Shown here: positions 33,198-41,549 of the stretch, in pieces
Layout: each line of letters opens with the position of its first letter
Numbering within the stretch: position 1 is the stretch's first letter
Source: Ruminococcus bovis
Lineage (GTDB): Bacteria; Bacillota; Clostridia; Oscillospirales; Acutalibacteraceae
DNA: 64,000 bases
Reading direction: 5' to 3'
NCBI RefSeq assembly: GCF_005601135.1
Contig: NZ_CP039381.1
Span: forward strand, 2,167,941 to 2,231,940
The notes under the pieces: generated by a model
What the model saw: only the letters and a program-made list of their open reading frames with translations
Databases searched by the model: none
What the model was told of the DNA's origin: nothing
Program-made: the position numbers and the translations under genes

Positions 33198-34319
33198 ATG
33201 AAGGGCTTTTCTATAAAGACAGAAATACAGGAATATGATACATTTGAACAGTTTGCAGATGATGCTGAAATCGGTGAGAATGACCTTGTGTTATGTGGAG
33301 AACATACCTTTAACAAATATATTGCTCCACTTAACACAGGTGTCCAGACGCTTTTCCGTGAAAAATACGGCAAAGGCGAACCAACTGACGGTATGGTTGA
33401 TGAAATTCTTAATGAACTTCGTGATAAGACATATAACCGTATAATTGCAGTTGGTGGTGGTACAGTTATTGATATTGCAAAGGTTGTTGCCGTTGCAGAA
33501 AATGACGACACTGTTGATGATCTTTATGATAAGGTAGGAAGTCTTAGCAAGGTTCACCCTCTTATTATTGTTCCCACAACATGCGGAACAGGAAGTGAAG
33601 TCACTAATATTTCAGTAATCAATCGTGTCAGTAAAGGTGTAAAAATGGGTCTGGCAGATCCGGCAATGCTTGCCGATAGTGCAGTTATGATAACTAATAT
33701 GCTTGACTCACTTCCATATAAGATATTTGCAACTTCTTCAATAGATGCAATGGTTCACAGTGTTGAATCATTCCTAAGTCCTAATGGTTGCAGTATTTCA
33801 AGAATTTTTTCAACAGAAGCACTTAAGACTATTTTAAAATGTTGGAAAAAATCCGTAGAAACCAAAGGTGAGGATGCATGGAAAACTTATGCAGCAGATT
33901 TCTTAAAAGCATCTAACTGGGCAGGACTTGGATTTGGCTATGCTGGTTGTGCAGCAGTTCATGCCTGTGCTTACCCTTTAGGCTCTGTGTATCATATACC
34001 TCATGGACAGTCAAACCAGCTTATGTTTAAGGATGTTATGAAGATGTATAAAAAGATTAAGCCAACAGGCAGAATCAATGACCTTGAAACTATTATCGCA
34101 GAAAGTCTTTCAGTAACACCTGAAAATGCACTTGAAGAACTTTATTCACTTATGGATAAAGTGCTGGAAAGTGCACCACTTGAAGAATTTGGTGTAAAAA
34201 AATCTGACCTTCCAATATTCGCAAAGGATGTAATTAAGACTCAGCAAAGACTCCTAAAGAATAATTATGTAGAGCTTAGTGAGGAGCAGATACTTGAAAT
34301 ATACAAATCTGCATACTAG
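33198..34319 (+). CDS. iron-containing alcohol dehydrogenase, probable 4-hydroxybutyrate dehydrogenase
   Basis: A 373-residue group III dehydrogenase. The NAD-binding GGGTVIDIAK, the TTCGTGSEVT motif and the metal ligands in SSIDAMVHSVESF and in AAVHACAYPL plus YHIPHGQ are all visible. It would reduce succinate semialdehyde (made by GabT) to 4-hydroxybutyrate, as in Clostridium GABA fermentation; later steps (CoA transfer, dehydratase) are not in the window. The ATG is 4 nt after the permease stop; GGAGG lies at the permease end. Confidence 0.85.
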   Translation: MKGFSIKTEIQEYDTFEQFADDAEIGENDLVLCGEHTFNKYIAPLNTGVQTLFREKYGKGEPTDGMVDEILNELRDKTYNRIIAVGGGTVIDIAKVVAVAENDDTVDDLYDKVGSLSKVHPLIIVPTTCGTGSEVTNISVINRVSKGVKMGLADPAMLADSAVMITNMLDSLPYKIFATSSIDAMVHSVESFLSPNGCSISRIFSTEALKTILKCWKKSVETKGEDAWKTYAADFLKASNWAGLGFGYAGCAAVHACAYPLGSVYHIPHGQSNQLMFKDVMKMYKKIKPTGRINDLETIIAESLSVTPENALEELYSLMDKVLESAPLEEFGVKKSDLPIFAKDVIKTQQRLLKNNYVELSEEQILEIYKSAY

Positions 34320-34357
34320 TAATTGTTTAAATTTACATTCATAATAAAACTATCCCT

Positions 34358-34397
34358 AAAAACACGGCGTGTCAGTTTTCCGGCATGCCGTGTTTTT
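34358..34397 (+). terminator. terminator of the GABA gene cluster
   Basis: AAAAACACGGC (34358-34368) pairs with GCCGTGTTTTT (34387-34397). Confidence 0.88.
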
Positions 34398-34417
34398 ATG
34401 TAATTTTGCTAAAAAAG

Positions 34418-34456
34418 AAACAGACACCAACTTTTTACAGTTGATGTCTGTTTTTA
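34418..34456 (-). terminator. terminator of the decayed ATPase gene
   Basis: AAACAGACACCAACT (34418-34432) pairs with AGTTGATGTCTGTTT (34439-34453); T-rich on both strands. It lies directly after the - strand ATPase remnant. Confidence 0.75.
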
Positions 34457-34463
34457 TGTATCA

Positions 34464-35504
34464 TCATTCTTCTGTTGATGATATTTCTTCAATTTTCTTA
34501 ACTTCTTTATCTTTCTTCTTATCGGATAAAGGAGTCATAGACTTTGCACAAATCATCATTGTTGATGCATTGTGAAGTAAAGCTGAAAGGGAAGGAGTAA
34601 TAACACCCATAAAACCAAGTAAAAGTAGGGAAGAATTAAACCCTAAAATAAATCTGTAGTTCTTATGAATTCTCTCCATCAATTCTTTACTTAAAATTCT
34701 AATTCTAGCCAGCTGATTTAGTGAAGAATCCTTAATAGTAATATCAGCAGTTTCTCTTGCAATATCTGATGCGTCATTCATCGCAACAGAAACATTAGCA
34801 GCAGCCAAAGCCGGTGTATCGTTAATACCACCATCAACCATAATTACACAGTGACCTTTATCTTTCAAATCTTCTATATAATCTTGCTAATCTTTGTGTT
34901 TGAAGAAAGTTCTCTTACTTTTACAACAACAGAACCTTCTTCAATTACTGTACCGGCATATACAGAAGTATCGGCAACCTTCATTACCGGTAGAGATTCA
35001 CCTGTAATAGATGCCTCATTAACTGTAGCTTCACCATCTGTAACAATACCGTCAATAGGGATAACATTACCTGTATGAATACGGATTTCATCCCCAACCT
35101 GTAGTTCAGTAATAGGTATCTCAACATCTTCACCGGAAGTCACAAGCCATACCTTGTCAGTCTTAATAACTAGGCTATCAGTCAAAACAGCCTTAGTTCT
35201 TTCTCTGGTATATTTTTCAAGTAAACCTGAAATTGATAGTAAGAACATAACTGTACTTGCAGTTTTAAAGTTCTTTCTTGCAAAACAAGCGACAATAGAT
35301 GCACTGTCCAGTACATCAACATTTAACTTACATTCACTAAGTGCTTTTAAGCCATTTTTAATGTACTTAGCACCATTGTAAATAGTAAGTGCTGTGGCAA
35401 TAGGATTAGGCACAAATGCTTTGAAAAATACTCTCTTTAAAGCAATTTTAAGTAAACTGTCTTTGAATTCTTTATCAATTTCTTTTATGCCATATTCTCT
35501 TTAC
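34464..35504 (-). pseudogene. P-type metal ATPase remnant with large internal deletion
   Basis: Two - strand pieces belong to one heavy-metal P-type ATPase. The first (about 35504 to 34874) has two membrane spans and the actuator domain (GEATVNEASITGESLPVM). It runs into a TAG directly after SNTKISKII. The second (34874 to 34464) resumes in another frame with EDLKDKGHCVIMVDGGIND and the last two spans. The CPx membrane pair, the phosphorylation DKTGT and the nucleotide domain are missing, and the hinge reads VDGGIND instead of VGDGIND. The N-terminus is also cut: a TAA stands upstream of the first piece and no start codon is seen. It cannot be a working pump. Confidence 0.88.
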
Positions 35505-35655
35505 AATTGTTTTATTACAACACCTAAAAATAGTCAAGATTTTACAATTATTTTTATAATTTTTATGTTACTATTTTTGATTGTTTTTACATATAGATTA
35601 TGTTATTATATTACTTGATTAAAGTAATGATTTAAGAACAGAAAGAGGAAACATT

Positions 35656-36588
35656 ATGATGATATTACAAGTGTTTTTACTGCTTGTTGGCTTTTTGCTA
35701 CTTGTAAAAGGTGCTGATTGGTTTGTAGAGGGTGCTGCAAGTATTGCGAAGAAAATGGGAATACCTCAGTTAGTAGTAGGTCTTACTATTGTTGCAATGG
35801 GTACAAGTATGCCTGAAGCAGCAGTTAGTATTACTGCTGCAATAAGTGGCAATGCCGGAATTACTATAGGTAATGTTGTAGGCAGTAATATTATGAATAT
35901 ATTGATTATTCTGGGTATTACTTCAGTTATAACAAGTGTTGCTATCCAAAAGTCAACATTATATTATGAAATACCCTTTATGATAGGCATTACTGTTATA
36001 ATGATGATATTTGGTTTTACCGATTCAAAAATTACTTTCTTTGAAAGTGTAATTCTTTGTATATTGTTTATTGCATTTTTAGGCTATCTGTTTTATATGG
36101 CTAAGAAAGGCTCACCAACCGAAGAAGAAACTGCAAAAGATTTTCCGGTATGGAAATGCCTTTTACTTATGGTGATAGGTGGTATTATGGTAGTAAAGGG
36201 TAGTGATTTTGCTGTAGATGGTGCATCTTATATAGCTAAATATTTTGGACTAAGTGATAGACTTATCGGATTAACTATTGTAGCCTTTGGTACTTCATTA
36301 CCTGAACTTGTAACATCAATTACAGCAGCAAAGAAAGGAAATGTTGATATTGCTATTGGTAATATAGTAGGTAGTAATATCTTTAATATATTATTTGTAA
36401 TAGGTATAACCGGTCTTATCTGTGATGTACCATTTGAAAGCAAGTTTATGATTGATACTTGTGTAGCTATTGGTGCAGGTGTACTTCTTTGGCTTGGTAC
36501 AATTAAGCATAAAGAACTTAGACGACCTTGTGGTATATTAATGTTACTTTGTTATGCCGGATATTTTGCTTACTTATGTGTTAAGTAA
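35656..36588 (+). CDS. calcium/sodium antiporter (CaCA family, YrbG-like)
   Basis: A 310-residue membrane protein with ten spans in two inverted halves. The two alpha repeats are clear: VVGLTIVAMGTSMPEAAVSI with GNVVGSNIMNILIILG, and LIGLTIVAFGTSLPELVTSI with GNIVGSNIFNILFVIG. It exchanges calcium for sodium or potassium. ATG 35656 follows AAAGAGG; ATG 35659 is equally possible. Single-gene unit. Confidence 0.92.
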   Translation: MMILQVFLLLVGFLLLVKGADWFVEGAASIAKKMGIPQLVVGLTIVAMGTSMPEAAVSITAAISGNAGITIGNVVGSNIMNILIILGITSVITSVAIQKSTLYYEIPFMIGITVIMMIFGFTDSKITFFESVILCILFIAFLGYLFYMAKKGSPTEEETAKDFPVWKCLLLMVIGGIMVVKGSDFAVDGASYIAKYFGLSDRLIGLTIVAFGTSLPELVTSITAAKKGNVDIAIGNIVGSNIFNILFVIGITGLICDVPFESKFMIDTCVAIGAGVLLWLGTIKHKELRRPCGILMLLCYAGYFAYLCVK

Positions 36589-36616
36589 CTTTTCAAAATA
36601 AAATATGAATGAAAAT

Positions 36617-36659
36617 AAGGTATCTCACAAACTTTAGTAAGTAAGTGAGATACCTTTTT
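36617..36659. terminator. bidirectional terminator between the antiporter and feoB
   Basis: AAGGTATCTCAC (36617-36628) and GTGAGATACCTT (36645-36656), 12-bp perfect stem, with T tracts on both strands. Confidence 0.9.
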
Positions 36660-38448
36660 ACATAACTATATTTATAAGAAAACAAAACATTAACCCTGTA
36701 ATTGTAGGTAATAATATAGAAATCAAAGTCCATAATTTACTTTTTGTTTCCTTATAAATAGTAAGACAAGTAGTTGAACAAGGAAAGTGCATTAATACAA
36801 TTATTATCATACAAATTGCAGTTTTTATTGTCCAACCGTTACTGATTAATAGGTTACTTAATGAACCTAAGTCACTACATTCAACAAGTGTACTGCTACC
36901 ACTATAAGCCATTAGCATAATAGGAATTACAATTTCATTAGCCGGAAAACCTAGCAACAAAGCAATAAGTATTTCACCGTCAAGTCCAAAGACTTTTCCG
37001 ATAGGGTTAAGGAAATTTACAATATAACTTAATATAGTGTAGTCGTTAATTTTAATATTACCACATAACCAAATTATAGCACCGGCAGGTAAAGCCACAA
37101 CCAAAGCCCTAAGTAAAACAAAAACTGCTCTGTTCTTAATAGACTCATAAATAGTAGCAATAATTTTAGGTTTCTTGTATTTAGGCATTTCCATTACAAA
37201 ATCTCTGTTTTCATTTTTTAAGATAGTTTTGCTAAGTAAAAATGAAATACCCATAGAAACAATAATACTTAATATTATAAATCCCGTAAGAATTAATGCT
37301 GACACAAGTGACCGTAATTTACTGTTAAAGTAAGAAGTCATAAATATAGTGATAATAGAAATAAGTGTAGGAAACCTACCGTTACATGGTACAAAATTAT
37401 TTGTAACAATAGCATTTAACCTTTGCTCTCTGTTGTTGATTATCCTACAACCTGTTACACCACAAGCATTACAACCAAAACCCATACACATAGTTAATGC
37501 TTGTTTTCCACTGCAATTAGCTTTACAAAACACTCTGTCTAAATTAAATGCAACTCTAGGTAAATATCCAAAATTCTCAAGCAAAGAAAATATAGGGAAG
37601 AAGATAGCCATAGGTGGTAGCATAACTGCAACTACCCATGTTACTGTCCTATATACACCGTCACATATTAAAGAAATTATATAACTAGGCAAAGAAATAT
37701 AGTTTAAAAATTCATATAGATATTCTCCACCTTTAGCAAATACATAACTGAGAAAGTCACTGGGATAGTTAGCACCGATAATAGTAATATACAGTACCAT
37801 TGCAAGTAACAGAAACATTATAGGAATGCCCGTAACTTTTGAAGTGAAGATTTTATCTAACTTTCTTTGTCTGTCATTACACCTGTCATCAACAACTTCT
37901 TTAATGATATTTTCCTTATTAAGTTTTCTATGTTTTATAGGTGTGGGAAAATGATTGTTAATATTAATGTTTATTATATTATTAAGTATATCAAGTGAAC
38001 TTCTGTCAGTAGCCTCTGTAGTAACAATAGGAATTTTCAGTATTTCTTTTAGCTTATCTATGTTAATTTTAGTGCCGGACTTCACGGCACTTTTATATTG
38101 ATTGATACATATAATTGCATTACTTGTTATGTTAGAAACTTCCTCAATAAGTGTAAGGCTTTTGTATATGTTATTACCATCAACAACAACTATAACAAGT
38201 GCATCTTTGTGTTGTAACAAAAAGTTTTTACTGCAAATTTCTTCTGCATTAGCAGCACATAAAGTATATATACCTGGTAAATCAACAATACAAATATCCT
38301 TGTTGCATTTTAGCTTACCTTCTGCACATTCAACAGTTTTACCTGTCCAATTACCTGTGTGTTGATTATCCCCTGTAAGTCTGTTGAATATAGAACTTTT
38401 GCCCACATTAGGGTTACCAATTAAAATTACTAAATTTTTATCACACAT
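36658..38448 (-). CDS. feoB: ferrous iron transporter FeoB
   Basis: A 596-residue iron(II) transporter: N-terminal G domain (G1 GNPNVGKSS, G3 DLPG) and a membrane part with the two Gate motifs and conserved cysteines (FGCNACGVTGC). It is shorter than most FeoB (700 or more), with a brief spacer after the G domain. The G4 motif that reads NxxD in most FeoB reads NQYK here (INQYKSA), so guanine recognition may be weak. It overlaps feoA by 8 nt and shares a terminator region with the antiporter gene. Confidence 0.9.
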   Translation of the reverse strand: MCDKNLVILIGNPNVGKSSIFNRLTGDNQHTGNWTGKTVECAEGKLKCNKDICIVDLPGIYTLCAANAEEICSKNFLLQHKDALVIVVVDGNNIYKSLTLIEEVSNITSNAIICINQYKSAVKSGTKINIDKLKEILKIPIVTTEATDRSSLDILNNIINININNHFPTPIKHRKLNKENIIKEVVDDRCNDRQRKLDKIFTSKVTGIPIMFLLLAMVLYITIIGANYPSDFLSYVFAKGGEYLYEFLNYISLPSYIISLICDGVYRTVTWVVAVMLPPMAIFFPIFSLLENFGYLPRVAFNLDRVFCKANCSGKQALTMCMGFGCNACGVTGCRIINNREQRLNAIVTNNFVPCNGRFPTLISIITIFMTSYFNSKLRSLVSALILTGFIILSIIVSMGISFLLSKTILKNENRDFVMEMPKYKKPKIIATIYESIKNRAVFVLLRALVVALPAGAIIWLCGNIKINDYTILSYIVNFLNPIGKVFGLDGEILIALLLGFPANEIVIPIMLMAYSGSSTLVECSDLGSLSNLLISNGWTIKTAICMIIIVLMHFPCSTTCLTIYKETKSKLWTLISILLPTITGLMFCFLINIVM

Positions 38449-38668
38449 TTCTCACCTTTATATTTTCGGCAGTTTCATTTCTAATAGCAAATATACCGTA
38501 ATAAGTTTTGTAAGCAGAAATATTTTTACCCATACTTCTGTATAAAGGTACAATAGGTGCATTTTCAAATATTCCGTAATTTTCATAAACCTTGTTGTTA
38601 TTTTTAATCTTGTGAACAATATAGTCTTTGTTTAATTCAGCTTTACATAAATCTATTACTTGTGACAT
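38441..38668 (-). CDS. feoA: FeoA-domain protein
   Basis: A 75-residue SH3-like FeoA protein (NAPIVPLYRSMGKNISAYKT and GIFAIRNETAENI are the recognisable parts), a partner that regulates FeoB at the membrane. AAGGTGA precedes ATG 38668 and the gene ends inside the start of feoB. The ribosome binding site and start codon lie in an inverted repeat (38667-38731). Confidence 0.75.
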   Translation of the reverse strand: MSQVIDLCKAELNKDYIVHKIKNNNKVYENYGIFENAPIVPLYRSMGKNISAYKTYYGIFAIRNETAENIKVRNV

Positions 38669-38731
38669 ACAATCACCTTAAAATTTTTAGTCACTATAAA
38701 TTATGTAATGGTTTTATTATTGTGATTGTAT
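38667..38731 (-). promoter_or_regulatory. inverted repeat around the feoA start
   Basis: ATACAATCAC (38667-38676) and GTGATTGTAT (38722-38731) are exact reverse complements 45 nt apart. In the - strand mRNA the downstream arm contains the GGTGA binding site and part of the ATG. It can be an RNA stem that hides the start, or a pair of operator half-sites if transcription begins between them. Confidence 0.45.
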
Positions 38732-38754
38732 ATGGATAAATAGGTAATAAAAAA

Positions 38755-38787
38755 TGGATGCTTTCTGAATAATACAGAAAACATCCA
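38755..38787 (-). terminator. terminator of pdxST
   Basis: TGGATG-C-TTTCTG pairs with CAGAAA-A-CATCCA (38755-38787); on the - strand it is followed by TTTTTTATTA. Confidence 0.85.
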
Positions 38788-38830
38788 TCGGTTACGTAAT
38801 ATATAATATGAATTTCTCGAAAAGGGAAAA

Positions 38831-39403
38831 TCACATATTTTCTTTGATAATATCTACAAAGTATTTATGTACAGTTAAGTCATCATTTAATTCAGGATGA
38901 AAAGCAGTTACAAGCTGATTGCCTTGTCTTGCACCAACAATTTTACCGTCAACTGTTGCAAGTACCTTAACATTATCACCAACACTTGAAATATAAGGTG
39001 CTCTGATAAATGTCATAGGAATTTCGCCTTTATCATCAAATGAACTGTTAGTATAGAAACTGCCTAACTGTCTGCCATAAGCATTTCTCATAGCAGTAAT
39101 ATCCATAGTAGCTAAGTGAGTCTTATTGTCATTATCAATACTTTTAGCAAGAAGTAGCAGTCCGGCACAAGTACCGAATACAGGCAAACCATTTTCAATC
39201 TTTTCTTTTAATGTATCATAAATATCAAGTTCATGAAGTAATTTACCTTGTACTGTGCTTTCACCACCGGGAATAATCAAACCGTCAAAGTGCTTATCCA
39301 GGTCAGACTTTTTTCTGATTTCAAAAGTTTCAACACCTAGTTTATCTAGCATTTGGATATGTTCAATTACTGCACCTTGCAAAGATAAAACAGCAACAAC
39401 CAT
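38831..39403 (-). CDS. pdxT: pyridoxal 5'-phosphate synthase, glutaminase subunit
   Basis: A 190-residue class I glutaminase that feeds ammonia to PdxS. PGGEST is the oxyanion strand, Cys in FGTCAGLLLL the nucleophile, and HPE near residue 169 in FHPELNDD completes the triad. It starts 2 nt after the pdxS stop. Confidence 0.95.
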   Translation of the reverse strand: MVVAVLSLQGAVIEHIQMLDKLGVETFEIRKKSDLDKHFDGLIIPGGESTVQGKLLHELDIYDTLKEKIENGLPVFGTCAGLLLLAKSIDNDNKTHLATMDITAMRNAYGRQLGSFYTNSSFDDKGEIPMTFIRAPYISSVGDNVKVLATVDGKIVGARQGNQLVTAFHPELNDDLTVHKYFVDIIKENM

Positions 39404-39405
39404 TA

Positions 39406-40281
39406 TTACTTTCCTCTTTCAGCCATTAGAATTTCAATTTCCTGTTCGTTGATACCAACCATAGCTTCACCAAGGTCTTCAGAAAGTTCAGCAAGCATCT
39501 TAGCATCATTGTAGTTAGTAACAGCCTTAACAATAGCATTAGCTCTCTTCTTAGGGTTGCCTGACTTAAAGATACCTGAACCTACGAATACACCTTCAGC
39601 ACCTAACTGCATCATTAGAGCAGCATCAGCAGGAGTTGCAACACCACCGGCAGCAAAGTTAACAACAGGTAGCTTACCATTTTCGTGAACATACTGAACA
39701 AGGTTGTAAGGAACTTGTAATTGCTTTGCAGCCTCATATAGTTCATCTGTACTCATAGAAACAAGTCTTCTGATTTCAGACTGCATCATTCTCATATGCT
39801 TAACTGCCTGAACAACATCACCTGTACCCGGTTCACCCTTAGTTCTAATCATAGATGCACCTTCGTTAATTCTTCTTAGTGCCTCACCAAGGTCTTTAGC
39901 ACCACATACAAATGGTACTTTAAAGTTTGTTTTGTCAATGTGATAAACATCATCAGCAGGAGATAGAACTTCACTTTCATCAATGTAGTCAATTTCAATA
40001 GCTTCTAGGATCTGAGCTTCTGCAAAGTGACCGATTCTGCACTTAGCCATAACAGGAATAGAAACAGCGTCCTGAATACCCTTAATCATCTTAGGATCAC
40101 TCATTCTAGAAACACCACCGGCAGCTCTAATATCAGCTGGGATTCTTTCTAGAGCCATAACTGCACAAGCACCTGCTTCTTCAGCAATCTTAGCCTGTTC
40201 AGGTGTAGTAACGTCCATAATTACGCCACCCTTTAGCATTTGTGCTAAATTCTTATTTAATTCAAATCTTTCGTTACTCAT
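39406..40281 (-). CDS. pdxS: pyridoxal 5'-phosphate synthase, lyase subunit
   Basis: A 291-residue TIM-barrel enzyme making pyridoxal phosphate from a pentose phosphate, glyceraldehyde phosphate and ammonia. The conserved [20 protein letters not shown], the lysines in KCRIGHF and TKGEPGTG, and the C-terminal [11 protein letters not shown] are present. ATG 40281 with AAAGGAAAA upstream is the start; the frame extends further but without a binding site. It supplies the cofactor for the several PLP enzymes encoded here. Confidence 0.96.
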   Translation of the reverse strand: MSNERFELNKNLAQMLKGGVIMDVTTPEQAKIAEEAGACAVMALERIPADIRAAGGVSRMSDPKMIKGIQDAVSIPVMAKCRIGHFAEAQILEAIEIDYIDESEVLSPADDVYHIDKTNFKVPFVCGAKDLGEALRRINEGASMIRTKGEPGTGDVVQAVKHMRMMQSEIRRLVSMSTDELYEAAKQLQVPYNLVQYVHENGKLPVVNFAAGGVATPADAALMMQLGAEGVFVGSGIFKSGNPKKRANAIVKAVTNYNDAKMLAELSEDLGEAMVGINEQEIEILMAERGK

Positions 40282-40436
40282 AACAAATTTTCCTTTCATT
40301 TCAAAACTGTTGCCACAATTATACAAATTATTTGGTTATATTAAAACTACCAATTTGATATTAATTAATAATACCAGATTGAAATTTTATAAATGTTATG
40401 TTTTAATAAAGAAACTTGTTATGAATAATTAAAATA

Positions 40437-40742
40437 TCAGCAATCCCATTGATGAAGCTTTAAGTTTACACAACCATTACTTTTGAAGGTAACACCCTCA
40501 GCAATCAAAAGGTCTTTTTGTTCATTCCAATGTGGTGCTAATCTGCCTTGATGATTAACTACTCTGTGACAAGGATATTTACCGTAGTATTCAGAAATGC
40601 TCAACACTTTACCTACAAGTCTTGAGTTTTTATCTCTGCCGATAAGCCTTGCAATTTGCCCATATGTTGCAACTTTACCTTTAGGTATCTCATCAACTAC
40701 TGCCAATACCTCATATATTAAATCACTGTTTAATGATGCCAT
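40437..40742 (-). CDS. MGMT-domain protein (short alkyltransferase-like)
   Basis: A 101-residue protein made of only the MGMT DNA-binding and active-site domain. The helix-turn-helix GKVATYGQIARLIGR and PCHRVV, including the acceptor cysteine, are present, whereas alkyltransferase-like proteins of the ATL type usually have Trp in place of Cys. It lacks the N-terminal Ada-like domain of Ogt. Divergent from a full-length Ogt across 90 nt. It may flag or repair alkylated guanine. Confidence 0.82.
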   Translation of the reverse strand: MASLNSDLIYEVLAVVDEIPKGKVATYGQIARLIGRDKNSRLVGKVLSISEYYGKYPCHRVVNHQGRLAPHWNEQKDLLIAEGVTFKSNGCVNLKLHQWDC

Positions 40743-40832
40743 TGCTATTCCTTTCTAAAATTTGTCTTATTATCGTATATTATTTATGATATAATAAAAT
40801 ATAAACTAAATCAAATTTTAAGAGGTTTTATA

Positions 40833-41366
40833 ATGATTTATACATATTACTACAATTCACCACTTGGCAGAATTACAATGGCTAGTGATGGTGATTATCT
40901 TATTGGTTTATGGTTTGATGGACAAAAATATTATGCCGACTCAATAAAAGGAGAGCATATAGAAAAATCACTTCCTATTTTTACAGAAGTAACAAAGTGG
41001 CTTGATATTTACTTTAGTGGTAAAGAACCTGATTTTACACCACCGTTATTGATGAAAACAACACCATTTCGTAAAGCAGTATGGGAAGTTATGCTCACTA
41101 TTCCATATGGCAAAACTATGACCTATGGTGAGATTGCAAATATAATAGCTAAAGAAAAAGGTATTGAAAGAATGTCATCTCAAGCAGTAGGTGGTGCAGT
41201 CGGTCATAATTTCATTTCAATTATTATCCCTTGCCATAGAGTAGTTGGTACAAATGGTAGCTTAACCGGTTATGCCGGTGGAATAGATAAAAAGATTCAA
41301 CTACTTAAGTTAGAAAAAACAGATATGAAAAATCTTTTTATCCCAAAGAAAGGCACTGCACTATAA
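40833..41366 (+). CDS. ogt: methylated-DNA-protein cysteine methyltransferase
   Basis: A 177-residue suicide repair protein that moves the methyl of O6-methylguanine to its own cysteine. It has the N-terminal domain (YYNSPLGRITMASDGDYLIG) and the C-terminal active site IIPCHRVVG, followed by LTGYAGG. Divergent from a short MGMT-domain gene. AAGAGG precedes its ATG. Confidence 0.93.
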   Translation: MIYTYYYNSPLGRITMASDGDYLIGLWFDGQKYYADSIKGEHIEKSLPIFTEVTKWLDIYFSGKEPDFTPPLLMKTTPFRKAVWEVMLTIPYGKTMTYGEIANIIAKEKGIERMSSQAVGGAVGHNFISIIIPCHRVVGTNGSLTGYAGGIDKKIQLLKLEKTDMKNLFIPKKGTAL

Positions 41367-41426
41367 TAAAAAAATTTAAATAATAATAAACTTGATTTTA
41401 AAACTGATGTTCAAAACTATCCTTGC

Positions 41427-41443
41427 TATAGCTTAAAGCTATA
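41427..41443 (+). promoter_or_regulatory. 17-bp palindrome resembling an MtaR/MetR-type methionine box
   Basis: TATAGCT-TAA-AGCTATA lies within a longer 11-bp perfect repeat (41423-41447), about 107 bp before metE. It resembles the streptococcal MtaR box (TATAGTT-N3-AACTATA) with one compensated change per half. A second dyad CGATAT-AA-ATATCG sits at 41505-41518. No S-box or T-box was found upstream of metE. Confidence 0.5.
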
Positions 41444-41549
41444 GCAAACTTATAATTATATATATTATACAAATCAAAGTGATTGTTATATAATTAACAC
41501 CAAGCGATATAAATATCGGTAAAATATAAATTTTGATTTGGAGAATATT

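Noticed and set aside
34369-34575. + strand ORF over the two terminators near 34.4 kb
   Set aside because: It spans two hairpins and the antisense of the ATPase remnant; no start signal.
41367-41549. S-box (SAM riboswitch) or T-box upstream of metE
   Set aside because: No kink-turn P2, no AACC/GGUG core and no T-box sequence or terminator pair could be found; only palindromes.
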